A stretch of 64,000 nt of DNA, from positions 62,001 to 126,000 of the forward strand of contig CAVSPU010000002.1 in NCBI GenBank assembly GCA_963729815.1. Direction: 5' to 3'. The notes under the pieces were generated by a model. It ran no database searches and was not told the origin of the DNA. It saw only the letters and a list, made by a program, of their open reading frames with translations. The stretch comes from DAHUXN01 sp963729815 (lineage in GTDB: Bacteria; Acidobacteriota; Terriglobia; Acidiferrales; UBA7541). Shown in pieces: positions 16,322-25,718 of this stretch (position 1 is its first letter; every line of letters starts with the position of its first letter). Position numbers and translations under genes: made by a program.

Positions 16322-18973
16322 TCACTCATACCTCAGCGCCACCATTGGATCCACTTTCATCGCTCGCCGCGCCGGCACATAGCATGCACCCAGCGCGACG
16401 ATCGTCAGCAGAATCGCCACGCCCGCGAACGTCGCCGGGTCCGTCGCGCTCACGCCGTAGAGCAGGCTCGCCATCAGTCGCGTGAGCGCCAGCGCGCCCG
16501 CGACGCCAATCGCGATTCCGATGAGCGTCAGCTTCGCTCCGTGCCCCACAATCAGCCCCAGCACGTCGCGCGGCTGCGCCCCCAGCGCCATGCGTAGCCC
16601 GATTTCCTGCGTCCGCCGGCTCACCATGTAATTCATCACGCCATAAATCCCAACGGCTGCGAGCAACAATGCCAGTCCTGCGAATATGCCGATGAGCACC
16701 GCTGAAAAACGCCGCGGCGACACCGTGCCGGAGAGCACATCGTCCATTGTCATCACGTCCGTTACCGGCAAAGCCGGGTCGACTTTGTGGATGACGTCAG
16801 CCGCAGCCAGGGCTGCTCGGTGAGGATCGGATGCCGTGTGAATCACCAGATACGGCGTCCAGCCGCCGGAGAAATAAGCGTCGTAGGTTGGGGCAGCCTC
16901 CAGGCCGAATTGATGCACGTTTCCAACGACTCCGACAATCGAAATCCAGCACGGCTTCGGATCGAACGAACAAAAGTTGATGCGTTTGCCGATGGCATCC
17001 CCCTGCGGCCAGAATCGCCGCGCCATCGCTTCGTTGATGTCGATATTCAACCCATTCCAATCTTCCTGACCCACCGTGCGCCCCCTGAGCAAAGGCATGC
17101 CAACCGTGGAAAAATATCCCGGAGTCACCGTCCGGGTTTCAGCGAGCGGGCGAACTCCTGCATCGGTAATGGGCTGTCCCTCGATCACGAATCGTGAAGC
17201 CTGCTTGAGCTGCGAAGCCAGCGGCAAAACGTCAATGCCGGCTGCGGATCTCACTCCAGGCAACCCTTCAACCTGCTCGACGATCTGCTGGAATTGCAAC
17301 GACTCCTTCTGTGGCAATTGGTCCAGTTCTGCATGCGTTAATTTCCTGAGTTGCGCCGGGGGAATGGCAGCTTGGGGAATGTACATGCTCAGAACATGAT
17401 CGACGCGGAATCCCGGGCTCACGTTCAGCAGTTCATGTAAGCTGCGCAGCAACAATCCCGCGCCGATGAGCGGCACGAGCGCCAGCGCAATCTCCGAAAC
17501 AACCACCAGGTTGTGCAGTTTGCGCCCGCCGAATCCGCCCGCTCCCTTGCTTCCTTGCTTCAACGCGATATTCACATTTGTCTTTCGCACCTGCAGCGCC
17601 GGCAACAGGCCGCACACGATCCCCACGGCCACGCACACCGCTATCGTGAAGAGAAACACTGTGCCATCCAAATGCGTCTTCTGGACCACCGCCAGATTCG
17701 TTGGAGCCAGCGCCCCCAGGATTTTCACGCCCGCTGCGGCCAGCGCAATTCCCAGCCCGCCTCCCAGCAGAGCCAGCAGCGTGCTTTCGGTCAGCAGTTG
17801 CCGCACCAGCCGCCACGGATTCGCTCCGAGCGCGGTTCGCAGCGCGATTTCCTTTTCCCTCACCGCATTCCGCGCCAGCAGCAGATTTACGATGTTCGCG
17901 CACGCGATCAGCAGCACAAGTCCCACCGCCGCGGACAGCACTAGCAAACTGCTTCGCAGTTCAGCTGCGGAAGCGTCCTGCATGGGCCGGACTTCGACTT
18001 TGAAATTCTTGTGCTGCGCCGGATACGCAATCGCCGACTGCCGGTTCAACGCTTCAAACTCCGCCCGCGCTTGTGCGATCTTCACTCCCGGCTTCATCCG
18101 CGCAATTCCCACGATTTCGTGATGTACGTGCTCGCTCAGGTCGTCGGCAAACTGCCCCAGCGGCATCCACAAGTCCGGCGAATCGAGCAGGCGGGAATTC
18201 TCCGGAAGCACGCCGGCGATAGTGTAACGGAGCCCATCCAGCGTAACCGTGCGTCCCACCACCCCGGGATCCCCTCCAAAACGGCTTTGCCAGAAGCGGT
18301 GCCCCAGGACCACAATCGGCGCGCTGCCCGGCCGGTCCTCCTCCGGCACGAACAATCGTCCGGCGACCGGCTTCACGCCCAGCATCGGAAACAAATTCGA
18401 CGTCGCGTAGCTCACTTGCACTCTCTGCGGATCGCCGTCGCCCGTCAGGTTGACGCCCTGCTGAATCCACGAATACCCGGCCATTTCCGATACCGTCGTC
18501 GCTGTCCTCCGCCAATCCTGAAAATCTCCCGGCGACAATCCCCCCAGTGGAACCACCGGAAGGTACGTGTTCCAGATCTCGATGAGGCTTTCCGGATGGT
18601 CGTACGGCAGCAGCCTCAGCAGGACGCTTTCGACTACGCTGAAAATCGCAGTGTTCGCGCCGATGCCCAGCGCCAGTGTCAGCACCGCGACAATCGTGAA
18701 TCCCGGATTCTTCCGCAGCATCCGCGCGCCGAATCGCAAATCCTGCCACAGCGTTTCGATGAAATGCCCCGCGCGCACTTCGCGCGTTCGCTCTTTCACT
18801 TGTTCAATTCCGCCAGCTTCCATTTTCGCCTCCCGTCGCGCCTCACTCGCCGTCAACCCGCGCTTCACCTTTTCATCGGCGACCATCTCGACGTACCCGC
18901 GCACTTCCTCGTCGAGCTCCGCCTCCGCCCGCCTCTTCCGCCACCAATTCCTCACCGCATTCTTCAGCCACAT
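16322..18973 (-). CDS. ABC transporter permease of the MacB/FtsX type (ADOP family)
   Basis: A membrane protein of about 883 aa; the frame extends to 19003, but ATG 18973 (MWLKNAVRNWWRKRR) fits the family N-terminus. Residues 1-75 are a charged permease-prefix helix region. TM1 follows (FTIVAVLTLALGIGANTAIFSVV), then a large periplasmic MacB-PCD domain, an FtsX block of three TMs, a second periplasmic domain, and a final FtsX block ending MKVDPMVALRYE. The duplicated arrangement is typical of the very abundant acidobacterial ADOP permeases. No ATP-binding subunit is adjacent. Its PadR regulator lies 59 nt upstream in the same direction. Confidence 0.92.
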   Translation of the reverse strand: MWLKNAVRNWWRKRRAEAELDEEVRGYVEMVADEKVKRGLTASEARREAKMEAGGIEQVKERTREVRAGHFIETLWQDLRFGARMLRKNPGFTIVAVLTLALGIGANTAIFSVVESVLLRLLPYDHPESLIEIWNTYLPVVPLGGLSPGDFQDWRRTATTVSEMAGYSWIQQGVNLTGDGDPQRVQVSYATSNLFPMLGVKPVAGRLFVPEEDRPGSAPIVVLGHRFWQSRFGGDPGVVGRTVTLDGLRYTIAGVLPENSRLLDSPDLWMPLGQFADDLSEHVHHEIVGIARMKPGVKIAQARAEFEALNRQSAIAYPAQHKNFKVEVRPMQDASAAELRSSLLVLSAAVGLVLLIACANIVNLLLARNAVREKEIALRTALGANPWRLVRQLLTESTLLALLGGGLGIALAAAGVKILGALAPTNLAVVQKTHLDGTVFLFTIAVCVAVGIVCGLLPALQVRKTNVNIALKQGSKGAGGFGGRKLHNLVVVSEIALALVPLIGAGLLLRSLHELLNVSPGFRVDHVLSMYIPQAAIPPAQLRKLTHAELDQLPQKESLQFQQIVEQVEGLPGVRSAAGIDVLPLASQLKQASRFVIEGQPITDAGVRPLAETRTVTPGYFSTVGMPLLRGRTVGQEDWNGLNIDINEAMARRFWPQGDAIGKRINFCSFDPKPCWISIVGVVGNVHQFGLEAAPTYDAYFSGGWTPYLVIHTASDPHRAALAAADVIHKVDPALPVTDVMTMDDVLSGTVSPRRFSAVLIGIFAGLALLLAAVGIYGVMNYMVSRRTQEIGLRMALGAQPRDVLGLIVGHGAKLTLIGIAIGVAGALALTRLMASLLYGVSATDPATFAGVAILLTIVALGACYVPARRAMKVDPMVALRYE

Positions 18974-19032
18974 ACACTCTTGCCTTTGCCCTTCGCTCCC
19001 CACTTGCCACTAACCACTCATCACTGCTTCTC

Positions 19033-19362
19033 TCACGCCTCTAGCGCCCGCTCGATGGCCAGCGAAATTCGTCCCCACTTCTGCGTTTCCGTTTCCAGCT
19101 GCCTGCGGCCCGTCTTCGTCAGCCGGTAATATTTCGCGCGCCGGTTGTTCTCCGATTCGCCCCACGACGCTTCGAGCCATCCCTCCTCTTCCATCCGGTG
19201 CAGGGCAGGGAAGAGCGATCCCGGCTTCACCTGGAAAGTTCCCTTCGTGGTTTGCTCGATCCGCCGCGAAATCCCCAGCCCGTGCATTTCCCCCAGCGCG
19301 AGCGACTTCAAAATCAGCATGTCCAGCGTTCCTTGCAGCAATTCGGTTTGAACCCTCGTCAT
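19033..19362 (-). CDS. PadR family transcriptional regulator
   Basis: A winged-helix regulator of 109 aa. It begins MTRVQTELLQGTLDMLILKSL and continues with GEMHGLGISRRIEQ, VKPGSLFPALHRMEEEGWLEASWG and AKYYRLTKTGRRQLE, all classical PadR features. The start at ATG 19362 is chosen because AGGAGGAGG directly precedes it; the frame is open to 19485. It is the usual partner of ADOP permeases in Acidobacteriota and probably represses its own operon. Confidence 0.93.
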   Translation of the reverse strand: MTRVQTELLQGTLDMLILKSLALGEMHGLGISRRIEQTTKGTFQVKPGSLFPALHRMEEEGWLEASWGESENNRRAKYYRLTKTGRRQLETETQKWGRISLAIERALEA

Positions 19363-19393
19363 TCCTCCTCCTATAGACATTCTGTAGCGCGCA

Positions 19394-19422
19394 AGGTTAG
19401 ACTCGCTCCTATCGAATGTCAA
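19394..19422 (-). promoter_or_regulatory. Putative sigma-70-type promoter of the padR-permease operon
   Basis: On the minus strand a perfect TTGACA -35 box (19422-19417) is followed after 17 nt by TAACCT (19399-19394), a weak -10 match. It lies about 32 nt upstream of the padR start. Confidence 0.45.
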
Positions 19423-19565
19423 TACGTACCATCCGGCGCAAATGTTCCCTCGGCGCAATAGTTTCCTTGCGCTCGTGTCTCGCACGGCACCCCGCCTCTC
19501 ATTCGCGCGTCGCCGGTATTTTCAGTTGCCTTTTATGGTTGTCTTGCTATGAAAGGGAAATCCGC

Positions 19566-20342
19566 CTACGCAAATTGCGTCGCAAAAAAATACGCCGCCA
19601 TCCCAAATCCCACCACGATCACGATCGCCCGAATCGCCCGCGGATTCACTTTCTGCGCCCAGTACGCCCCGCCATACCCTCCCGCCGCCGCTCCCGCCAA
19701 CATCACGATCGCCTCGGGCCACACAATCACCTTCGCGCTCACAAACAGAATCAGCGCCACCGCATTCACCACGCTCACCAGCAGCGTTTTCGTTCCATTC
19801 ATGGCGTGAATGTCTTCGATGCCCAGCAGCGCCAGCATTCCCAGCGTCAAAATCCCCGCGCCCGCGCCGAAGTATCCGATGTAAATTGCAATCGCCAGCT
19901 CCAGCGCCATCCCGCCCGCAAACAGCATTCGCCGCCCGCGCGCGTGCCCGCTCTGCCCGCGCACCCACGCCGTGATGCGCCCGCTCGCCAAAAACAGCAG
20001 CGTCGCACCCAGCAGCAGCCACGGCACCAGCCGCATGAAAATATTTTGCGGCGTGCGCAGCAGGATGTACGCGCCCAGCGCGCCGCCCACGATTCCGTTC
20101 ACCAGCAGCGGCGGCAGCAGCTTGCGCACTTGCGGATTTCTTAGCGCGTCGCGGTAGGCCACCGTGCTCGCGATCGTCCCCGGCCACAGCGCCATCGTGT
20201 TTGTCGCGTTCGCCGAGATTGGCGCGATCCGCGCGAACAGCAGCGACGGAAACGAAATGAAACTCCCACCGCCCGCCACCGAATTCAGCGCGCCCGCCGC
20301 CAGCGCCGCGAAAAAAAGGAAAGCCCCCTCGCCCCAATGCAC
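19566..20342 (-). CDS. TauE/SafE family sulfite exporter-like permease
   Basis: A polytopic inner-membrane protein of 258 aa starting from GTG 20342 with a GAGG element upstream. The family signature GALNSVAGGGSFISFPSLL is near the N-terminus, and the second repeat holds GYFGAGAGILTLGMLALLG. About eight hydrophobic segments are visible. The family exports sulfur-containing anions or organosulfonates, but many members are uncharacterised. It is divergent from the following small secreted protein gene. Confidence 0.9.
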   Translation of the reverse strand: MHWGEGAFLFFAALAAGALNSVAGGGSFISFPSLLFARIAPISANATNTMALWPGTIASTVAYRDALRNPQVRKLLPPLLVNGIVGGALGAYILLRTPQNIFMRLVPWLLLGATLLFLASGRITAWVRGQSGHARGRRMLFAGGMALELAIAIYIGYFGAGAGILTLGMLALLGIEDIHAMNGTKTLLVSVVNAVALILFVSAKVIVWPEAIVMLAGAAAGGYGGAYWAQKVNPRAIRAIVIVVGFGMAAYFFATQFA

Positions 20343-20555
20343 GCCTCAGAATATCTTTTCCTTTTCAACGTGTCATTATTCTTTCCCGCATCCGATCTGT
20401 TTTCCTGCACCGCCCTCTCGCCGCGAATTCCTCGCCCCGGTCTGACCCTCGCGTCTGTTCCTGTAAGCGGCACTTTAACTGCCGTTTCGCACCGCGAGTA
20501 TGGTACTGTCTCGGTAATATGCTGAATGATTACTCTCTTGATGGAGGTGATTTCC

Positions 20556-21335
20556 GTGCGCGCGTGGCTTGTCACTTGCGGCGAATTTCTGACTCTTTGT
20601 GGTGTGCTCGTGGTTTCCTTGTCCGCGATAGGACAAGCCACATCACAGATTCACGGCACCGTGCTGACGAAAGACGGTCGTCCGCTAGCCGGCGCATACG
20701 TGTTGGGGAGCGAGTGGAAGAATTGCTGCCCAGTGCAGTATGATCACATGACAACCGGCGCGGAGGGAGAATTTACACTGGCGCATCGAGTGCCGGTCAT
20801 TCATTTCACGAGGGATGGTTTTCAACCTCTCACTGTCATTGTGGCTTCTGGTTCGAATGAGCTTCATGTCACTATGGAACCTGCAACCGATGGCTTGGTC
20901 CTCCGCCCGTGCGGGCCGCCGAAGCCGGGTGAGCGCAAGATTGGATCGGGGGAATATGGTCTTCAATTCGCGGTAGCCAAACATGCCGTGAAAATACTCG
21001 GCGGAAAACCGGACACCGATTACGTGCGGTACGTGGTCAAGCCCAAGAAAAGCCAGTCTTCCTTAGAATTGTGGTTTGGTCCTTATGCGATGTCTTCGGA
21101 GCCCGAGGAAGAACAGTTTGAGAAATCAGCGAACTTCGTGCAAAGAAGCCTTGTATTGCCCAACGGCGGAGCCATTGGCATGGATAGTTGGGGACAGCTC
21201 CCTGATGGGACTCATTGGCGACAGATGGCAATGTTGGGTTCGGGGGCGAGATACACCGACGTGGCCGCGGAAGATGCCAAACTCTTCGACGAGATCATCA
21301 ACTCCGCGTGCTTTACGCCATATTCCTCTCACTGA
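20556..21335 (+). CDS. Secreted protein with carboxypeptidase-regulatory-like (Ig-like) domain
   Basis: GTG 20556 is favoured over ATG 20526 because GGAGGTGAT lies five bases before it, giving 259 aa. The N-terminus is a signal peptide (WLVTCGEFLTLCGVLVVSLS). Residues about 30-115 form a single beta-sandwich unit (QIHGTVLTKDGRPLAGAYV, GEFTLAHRVPVIHFTRDGF), resembling the CarboxypepD_reg fold. The C-terminal 140 residues match nothing I recognise. A periplasmic or surface-associated protein of unknown function. Confidence 0.72.
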   Translation: MRAWLVTCGEFLTLCGVLVVSLSAIGQATSQIHGTVLTKDGRPLAGAYVLGSEWKNCCPVQYDHMTTGAEGEFTLAHRVPVIHFTRDGFQPLTVIVASGSNELHVTMEPATDGLVLRPCGPPKPGERKIGSGEYGLQFAVAKHAVKILGGKPDTDYVRYVVKPKKSQSSLELWFGPYAMSSEPEEEQFEKSANFVQRSLVLPNGGAIGMDSWGQLPDGTHWRQMAMLGSGARYTDVAAEDAKLFDEIINSACFTPYSSH

Positions 21336-21481
21336 TCCGCAAGATTTAAAACGTCGTGCGTCGCGCCACCCTCGCGTCTTCTCTCGTGTCGCACACACGC
21401 ACAGATTGGCGTTGACTCACTCCCTCCGCGCACCTAGACTATTTCTAGGACATAAATTTTGATTTAGGACTCGCCCAGCCC

Positions 21482-22024
21482 ATGCAGAGTCTTGCGGTTT
21501 CTGTCTTGTGTTTCGCCAGTCTGTTCGCCACTGCCGCTTTCGGCCAGGCCTCGAGCCTCGAGCCCATTCACGCCGCCGCGGGTACTGTTCTCACCTTTTA
21601 TTTGCAGACGCGGTTGAACCCGGCAGGCCGAGATCCCCTCGATGCGCTGCGCGAGGGCACAATCCTTCGCGTCAAGCTGCTCAATTCCATCGATTCGCGC
21701 CTGAATCACGATGGCGACGTGTTTCATGGTGACGTGGTTTCACCACTCGTTTCCGGAAACGAGGTCGTAATCCAATCCGGCGCGTACGCGCGAGGCCTGT
21801 TCACTCTTCTCAGAAGCAGGAATCATCCCCAAGGATTCCGTTATGAACTTCTGATCACCGGCCTCACGGATCGCGGAAAATCCTATGCGCTCACGGCCTC
21901 GCTCGACCCCTCTCTCTACGACGCCGCGAATCATTCCAGCGCAATCTCAAAGCCGGAGGCGAGGCAAATTCCAGCCTCAACTAGCCGCGCCCAGGCCAAG
22001 CCCAACGAAAACAATCATAATTAG
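21482..22024 (+). CDS. Secreted hypothetical protein
   Basis: A protein of 180 aa with a clear signal peptide (SLAVSVLCFASLFATAAFGQ). The mature part contains a compact beta-rich segment, including EGTILRVKLLNSIDSR, HDGDVFHGDVV and IQSGAYARGLFTLL, reminiscent of short secreted proteins with TrbI/VirB10-like beta strands. The final 30 residues are low-complexity. No operon partner is obvious; it lies between two other secreted small proteins on the same strand. Confidence 0.65.
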   Translation: MQSLAVSVLCFASLFATAAFGQASSLEPIHAAAGTVLTFYLQTRLNPAGRDPLDALREGTILRVKLLNSIDSRLNHDGDVFHGDVVSPLVSGNEVVIQSGAYARGLFTLLRSRNHPQGFRYELLITGLTDRGKSYALTASLDPSLYDAANHSSAISKPEARQIPASTSRAQAKPNENNHN

Positions 22025-22290
22025 CTCCGCTGGAACTGTATCCCAACGAAACACAATTATCCGCTCGCAGCCCTCTTTCTCCCAGCAACATGCAACCGTT
22101 AGGGACATTAAGGCAATTCCAGGTAGAGATTCCCGGTCTAGTACTAGGCGTTCTCTAGCACCAGGACCCGGGTAGCTCCCATAAGCTCCCCATTCGATTG
22201 GAGATCGAGGTTTATTGATTTGCATTGCTGTTGTGGCGTGCTGCCTGCTCTATGCCACTGTGCAGTAGTTTGGCCACTGAGGAGGTTTCA

Positions 22291-22677
22291 ATGAAATACG
22301 CATCTCGATTTATTCTCTGTACAGCAAGCAGTCTGATTCTAGCGGCGGCGATCTGGGCTTCGCCGGCAAATGCGAATCGCAGCGCCACGCATTCACCCGC
22401 GGTGCAAGACCAGGCCGCTCCGCAAACGCAGTCCGTTTCCGGAACGATTGCCTCGTTTGACAAGACTTCCTTCACGCTCACTGTTGCTTCCAACCAGTCT
22501 TCTGCCCAAAAACAGGCCGAAGCTCTGCAGTCGGCCAACACCAAGACGATGACCTTTCTCATCGACAAGAACACAACTGTCGATGGCACAATGAAAGTCG
22601 ACGCCAGCGCCGACGTCACCTATCGGCTCGACGATTCCGGCAACAACGTGGCGATCAGCGTTCACATCACTCAGTAA
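22291..22677 (+). CDS. Small secreted protein with DUF5666-like domain
   Basis: ATG 22291 has AGGAGG upstream; 128 aa. A signal peptide (SRFILCTASSLILAAAIWA) is followed by one small OB-like beta domain: TQSVSGTIASFDKTSFTLTV, then KTMTFLIDKNTTVDGTMKV and a final VTYRLDDSGNNVAISVHI strand. This 'SGTI...D.....V.T...T.....G.LKVG..V.V' layout is the DUF5666 type found in many secreted acidobacterial proteins. Function unknown. Confidence 0.75.
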   Translation: MKYASRFILCTASSLILAAAIWASPANANRSATHSPAVQDQAAPQTQSVSGTIASFDKTSFTLTVASNQSSAQKQAEALQSANTKTMTFLIDKNTTVDGTMKVDASADVTYRLDDSGNNVAISVHITQ

Positions 22678-22943
22678 CCGCCAATCTGGCGACGAGTTCA
22701 GATTGTCTTGGGACGCTTCGCATAACGCTCCCTGCCCTCGAAGCTCCCGAGACAACCGGGCTCTCGCAACATTCGTTTGAACCCGCCTCCGCGTTCTTCT
22801 TCCTCGAGTCTAAGTTTCCGCAAGTCCAAATTTCATCGAAAACCAATCTTCAAAGCGGATCAAGAAAACCTGACACCCTATCAGTCCAATGGCGGCCGAA
22901 CGATCCAGCTTGGATTTTATTCTTCGTGAAGTGCAGCATCTGA

Positions 22944-23504
22944 TCAGCGCGGGCGCGTGGTGAGGCCGGCTTGTTTCCAGAGCTTCTCCCATTGCCATAT
23001 GCCGGCAGTTTTGTAGAGGACGCGGTAGCCCGCCTGATGGGCCAGCATCAAAATCTGGCCGCGATGATGCGCCTCGTGCGCGAACATGTAAGCGAACATG
23101 GTCCCTCCGGCGGGCCACGTTGGCATCCAACTGTCACGAAAGAACTTTGAAACGCGGCGGTTCGGAGCTGCCGAAAGAGCATCCGACAACATGCGCAGGC
23201 ACTGCGCGGCGCTTCTCCTGTGCGCCGCGGCGGCCTGCTTCATGGTGCAGCGGTGGGGATCGAGTGCCGGCGGACACTTCAGATGCGGCGCGGAATTCTT
23301 CAGCCACTTAAGACGTGTGTTGTGCAGATGCGCGAAGATGGCCGCGATTGTCCGCCCACCATCTTTTTGACTCGGCGGCTGGGCGCGCCACGCGCGAGGG
23401 TCGAGATGCGAGAGGATGAGCTGGTTCATTGCGTCGTTGCTCGCGTAGGTTTCGAGCAGCGTGTCGCGAATCTCGGCAAGCGCCGCCTGGGATGGGAGTG
23501 CCAT
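22944..23504 (-). CDS. DinB family protein (putative metal-dependent thiol transferase fold)
   Basis: A four-helix-bundle protein of 186 aa. The metal-binding histidines are visible in IFAHLHNTRLKW and in the typical FAHEAHHRGQILML motif near the C-terminus. ATG 23504 has GGAG upstream. The DinB/YfiT superfamily includes bacillithiol and mycothiol S-transferases, but no specific substrate can be assigned. It stands alone, opposite to the preceding small secreted genes. Confidence 0.88.
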   Translation of the reverse strand: MALPSQAALAEIRDTLLETYASNDAMNQLILSHLDPRAWRAQPPSQKDGGRTIAAIFAHLHNTRLKWLKNSAPHLKCPPALDPHRCTMKQAAAAHRRSAAQCLRMLSDALSAAPNRRVSKFFRDSWMPTWPAGGTMFAYMFAHEAHHRGQILMLAHQAGYRVLYKTAGIWQWEKLWKQAGLTTRPR

Positions 23505-23648
23505 GGAAGCTCCGCCAATTTTCAGGCATTTCCGATTTGGACTCCGAGTTCGCGCATCCTAATGCTACCCCCACCCTCCGCGCAATAAATTAATAATATT
23601 GATAATGATGTCAGGCGCGGTCGTGGCTCGCCTCAAATGCGCTCTTGA

Positions 23649-24923
23649 TTAGTACGCCCAATACGGTCCAGCTCCCGCCGGCGTAGTCTGCCCGTCGATC
23701 GCCGTGTACACACTGCGGCCAAAGAAGAACGGCATCCCCCAGTCGAAATAACCTGACAACGGCACAGCCAAACCGTTGATTGCGCCGTTCGAGGAATTAC
23801 TGAGCAGCGAATTTGGGTCGCCCACTGTGAAGTTGATCGCGCCCGAAGTTCCATTGATGCCCTCATTCGTCGCCGTAAGATTCACCGTCGGATTCGGGCA
23901 GTAAAATACAATGCCGCTCAACGTGCATTCTATCTGTTGCAATGCCGTTGTCGCCGGATCGAAGAAGAGGACCTCCGAGCCACTGTCGAGGAAGCTCGCA
24001 TCAGTAAGAGTTTCGCCCTCGAAAACGGTCGTGAAGTTTCCTGTCGTAGGATCCACTCCATAAATCGTCGCGCTGCCGAGCGCATTGTTTGTTTCCGTGC
24101 CGATGCCGAAGATCAGGTAACCATTCACGCTCGTTACGGCGGTATTCGACGCAACCCCGGGCAGCTCGATAATCACGCCATTATTGTCTGTCGGAAACAT
24201 CACCACTGGGTTCAACACCTGTGAAGAAAGAGCTTCCGTTGTCACTGCGCAGGTCGATGCAGTGGCGCACGAGTAGTAGAAACCGGGGTTCGACGGCCCT
24301 GCCAGGGTGCAACTGGCGCCGCAATCCTGCACGGACGTTCCCACTCCCAATATGCCGTTCGCGCCCATGTGGTCCAAAGTATTTAAGTCGGCGCCTGTGC
24401 CGGCTTCGCCGTCCGAACAAGTGGAGGCTCCGCCCGGATCTGTATCCGGATAGTTCGCTGACCCCACCACTTGAATCGGCACGGAGCTTGCCTTCTCGCC
24501 GGAAATCGTCAAATCCACGGTTTGCACGGGACCCCAGGTGAAGCCCGACCCGAATTCACCGCATTCGACGATTGCATTGTTGCTGGAGTCGACCTGTTGC
24601 GGCAGCGAAAGTCCCGTCAAAGCCGAAGATTGAATCCTGAGCCCCGACGACCCCGTATCAATCAGTATTCCAGGGATCGTTTGGCACTGCGTCGTGCTCC
24701 CGGGCACGCAGACCGAAACACTCGTAAACGCCCCATTGGGGTACGGATCACCGTCCGCGGCAGCCGGTCCCGTGTTGACAGAAATCGCCTGAACGTTTGT
24801 TCCCGTTGGCGGAGGCGTGGTTGTCGATGACGAAGTAGAACTCGCGCTTCCGCAGCCCACTGTTAACACCAGTACTGCTGACAGCGCCAAAACGAAGAAC
24901 TCCCGCACTCGGTTCCGCGTCAT
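23649..24923 (-). CDS. DUF3443 family lipoprotein with aspartic-protease-like motif
   Basis: A protein of 424 aa beginning MTRNRVREFFVLALSAV with a lipobox LTVGCGS, so probably an anchored lipoprotein. A Ser/Thr/Pro linker follows. The core starts with PYPNGAFTSVSVCVPG and contains GILIDTGSSGLRI, which matches the retropepsin/pepsin DTGSSG motif, then repeated Gly/Asn-rich beta segments and several Cys pairs (QDCGASC, YYSCATASTC). DUF3443 proteins are commonly coupled to DUF2844, as here: the start codon overlaps the preceding stop in ATGA. Function is unproven. Confidence 0.85.
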   Translation of the reverse strand: MTRNRVREFFVLALSAVLVLTVGCGSASSTSSSTTTPPPTGTNVQAISVNTGPAAADGDPYPNGAFTSVSVCVPGSTTQCQTIPGILIDTGSSGLRIQSSALTGLSLPQQVDSSNNAIVECGEFGSGFTWGPVQTVDLTISGEKASSVPIQVVGSANYPDTDPGGASTCSDGEAGTGADLNTLDHMGANGILGVGTSVQDCGASCTLAGPSNPGFYYSCATASTCAVTTEALSSQVLNPVVMFPTDNNGVIIELPGVASNTAVTSVNGYLIFGIGTETNNALGSATIYGVDPTTGNFTTVFEGETLTDASFLDSGSEVLFFDPATTALQQIECTLSGIVFYCPNPTVNLTATNEGINGTSGAINFTVGDPNSLLSNSSNGAINGLAVPLSGYFDWGMPFFFGRSVYTAIDGQTTPAGAGPYWAY

Positions 24924-25381
24924 CGGATTTCCTCCATCTGAACTCCCGCCGGCACCATGTTGGGAACATACGCCCTCCCGACGAGCCACCTCATGTGTCC
25001 TCCCATTTCCACCACGAGTCCTGGCTGCCTGATGACGAGTGCGCCGCGAACAACTCGCGAACCTCTTTGCGCTTGCAGGGCTTCCGTGAACGTCGTCATG
25101 TACGTGCCCAGTACTTGCCGAAGATCAGGCCGCGTTGGCCCATGCCACGTGACTGCGAAGACGGTTCCGCTCGAGGAAACATACTCCCGCACGACCACGC
25201 CCGTTGGCGCTTGGATTTCCTCGATCGTATACGCGCCGTTCGCCGTGCTGCTCAGTTTTCCCTGCAGGCGCGTTTGGTCGGCCTGCACGGAATTGATGTT
25301 GCCGCCCAGCGATGCTTCCGCCGGAAACGGAATGGCCAATATTGCAATCACCGCGGCGATTACAAGCAGGATTCGTTTCAC
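24920..25381 (-). CDS. DUF2844 family secreted protein
   Basis: GTG 25381 is preceded by GAGGAGG and gives 153 aa starting VKRILLVIAAVIAILAIP, a signal peptide cleaved near AEASLGG. The mature part has the DUF2844 pattern, including QGKLSSTANGAYTIEEIQ, VVREYVSSSGTVFAVTWHGP and RPDLRQVLGTY. It is translationally coupled to the DUF3443 gene (ATGA overlap at 24920-24923). It is probably exported and works with its partner; the biochemical role is unknown. Confidence 0.87.
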   Translation of the reverse strand: MKRILLVIAAVIAILAIPFPAEASLGGNINSVQADQTRLQGKLSSTANGAYTIEEIQAPTGVVVREYVSSSGTVFAVTWHGPTRPDLRQVLGTYMTTFTEALQAQRGSRVVRGALVIRQPGLVVEMGGHMRWLVGRAYVPNMVPAGVQMEEIR

Positions 25382-25718
25382 GGAATCGTCCCTCCTCGGT
25401 TTCCACACTTCATCTCATCGGCTCGTTTGTTGCTTTTGCAGTACCTGTCTTAGGTAGACGTGCCGCGCTGTGCTTGCAGTTGCTTTCGTGTGCTCGGTCT
25501 TCCGGCATTCCGTGCCGCGCCTTTGCCCGTTGCCATTGTATGGCTCGACTCCCGGCCCGGCGCGCGCGGTTCCGCCCGTGCCGCCTAACAGTTATTCCTC
25601 TCCGCAGTCCGCAAGAGTTCCATTTTATTTTTTGCGGATGCTTCCGGGCCATCTTGCATCTCTCAAGCGGCTCTGCAGTTTTTGTGAAACTAAAGATTAA
25701 GAGGATTTGGCTGCGGCC
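25382..25718. other. Intergenic stretch upstream of the DUF2844-DUF3443 operon
   Basis: About 337 nt between the stop of the TonB-dependent receptor and the DUF2844 start, both on the minus strand. I see no convincing gene. It must hold the promoter of the DUF2844 operon unless that is read through from the receptor. No clear hairpin with a T-tract was found. Confidence 0.5.
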
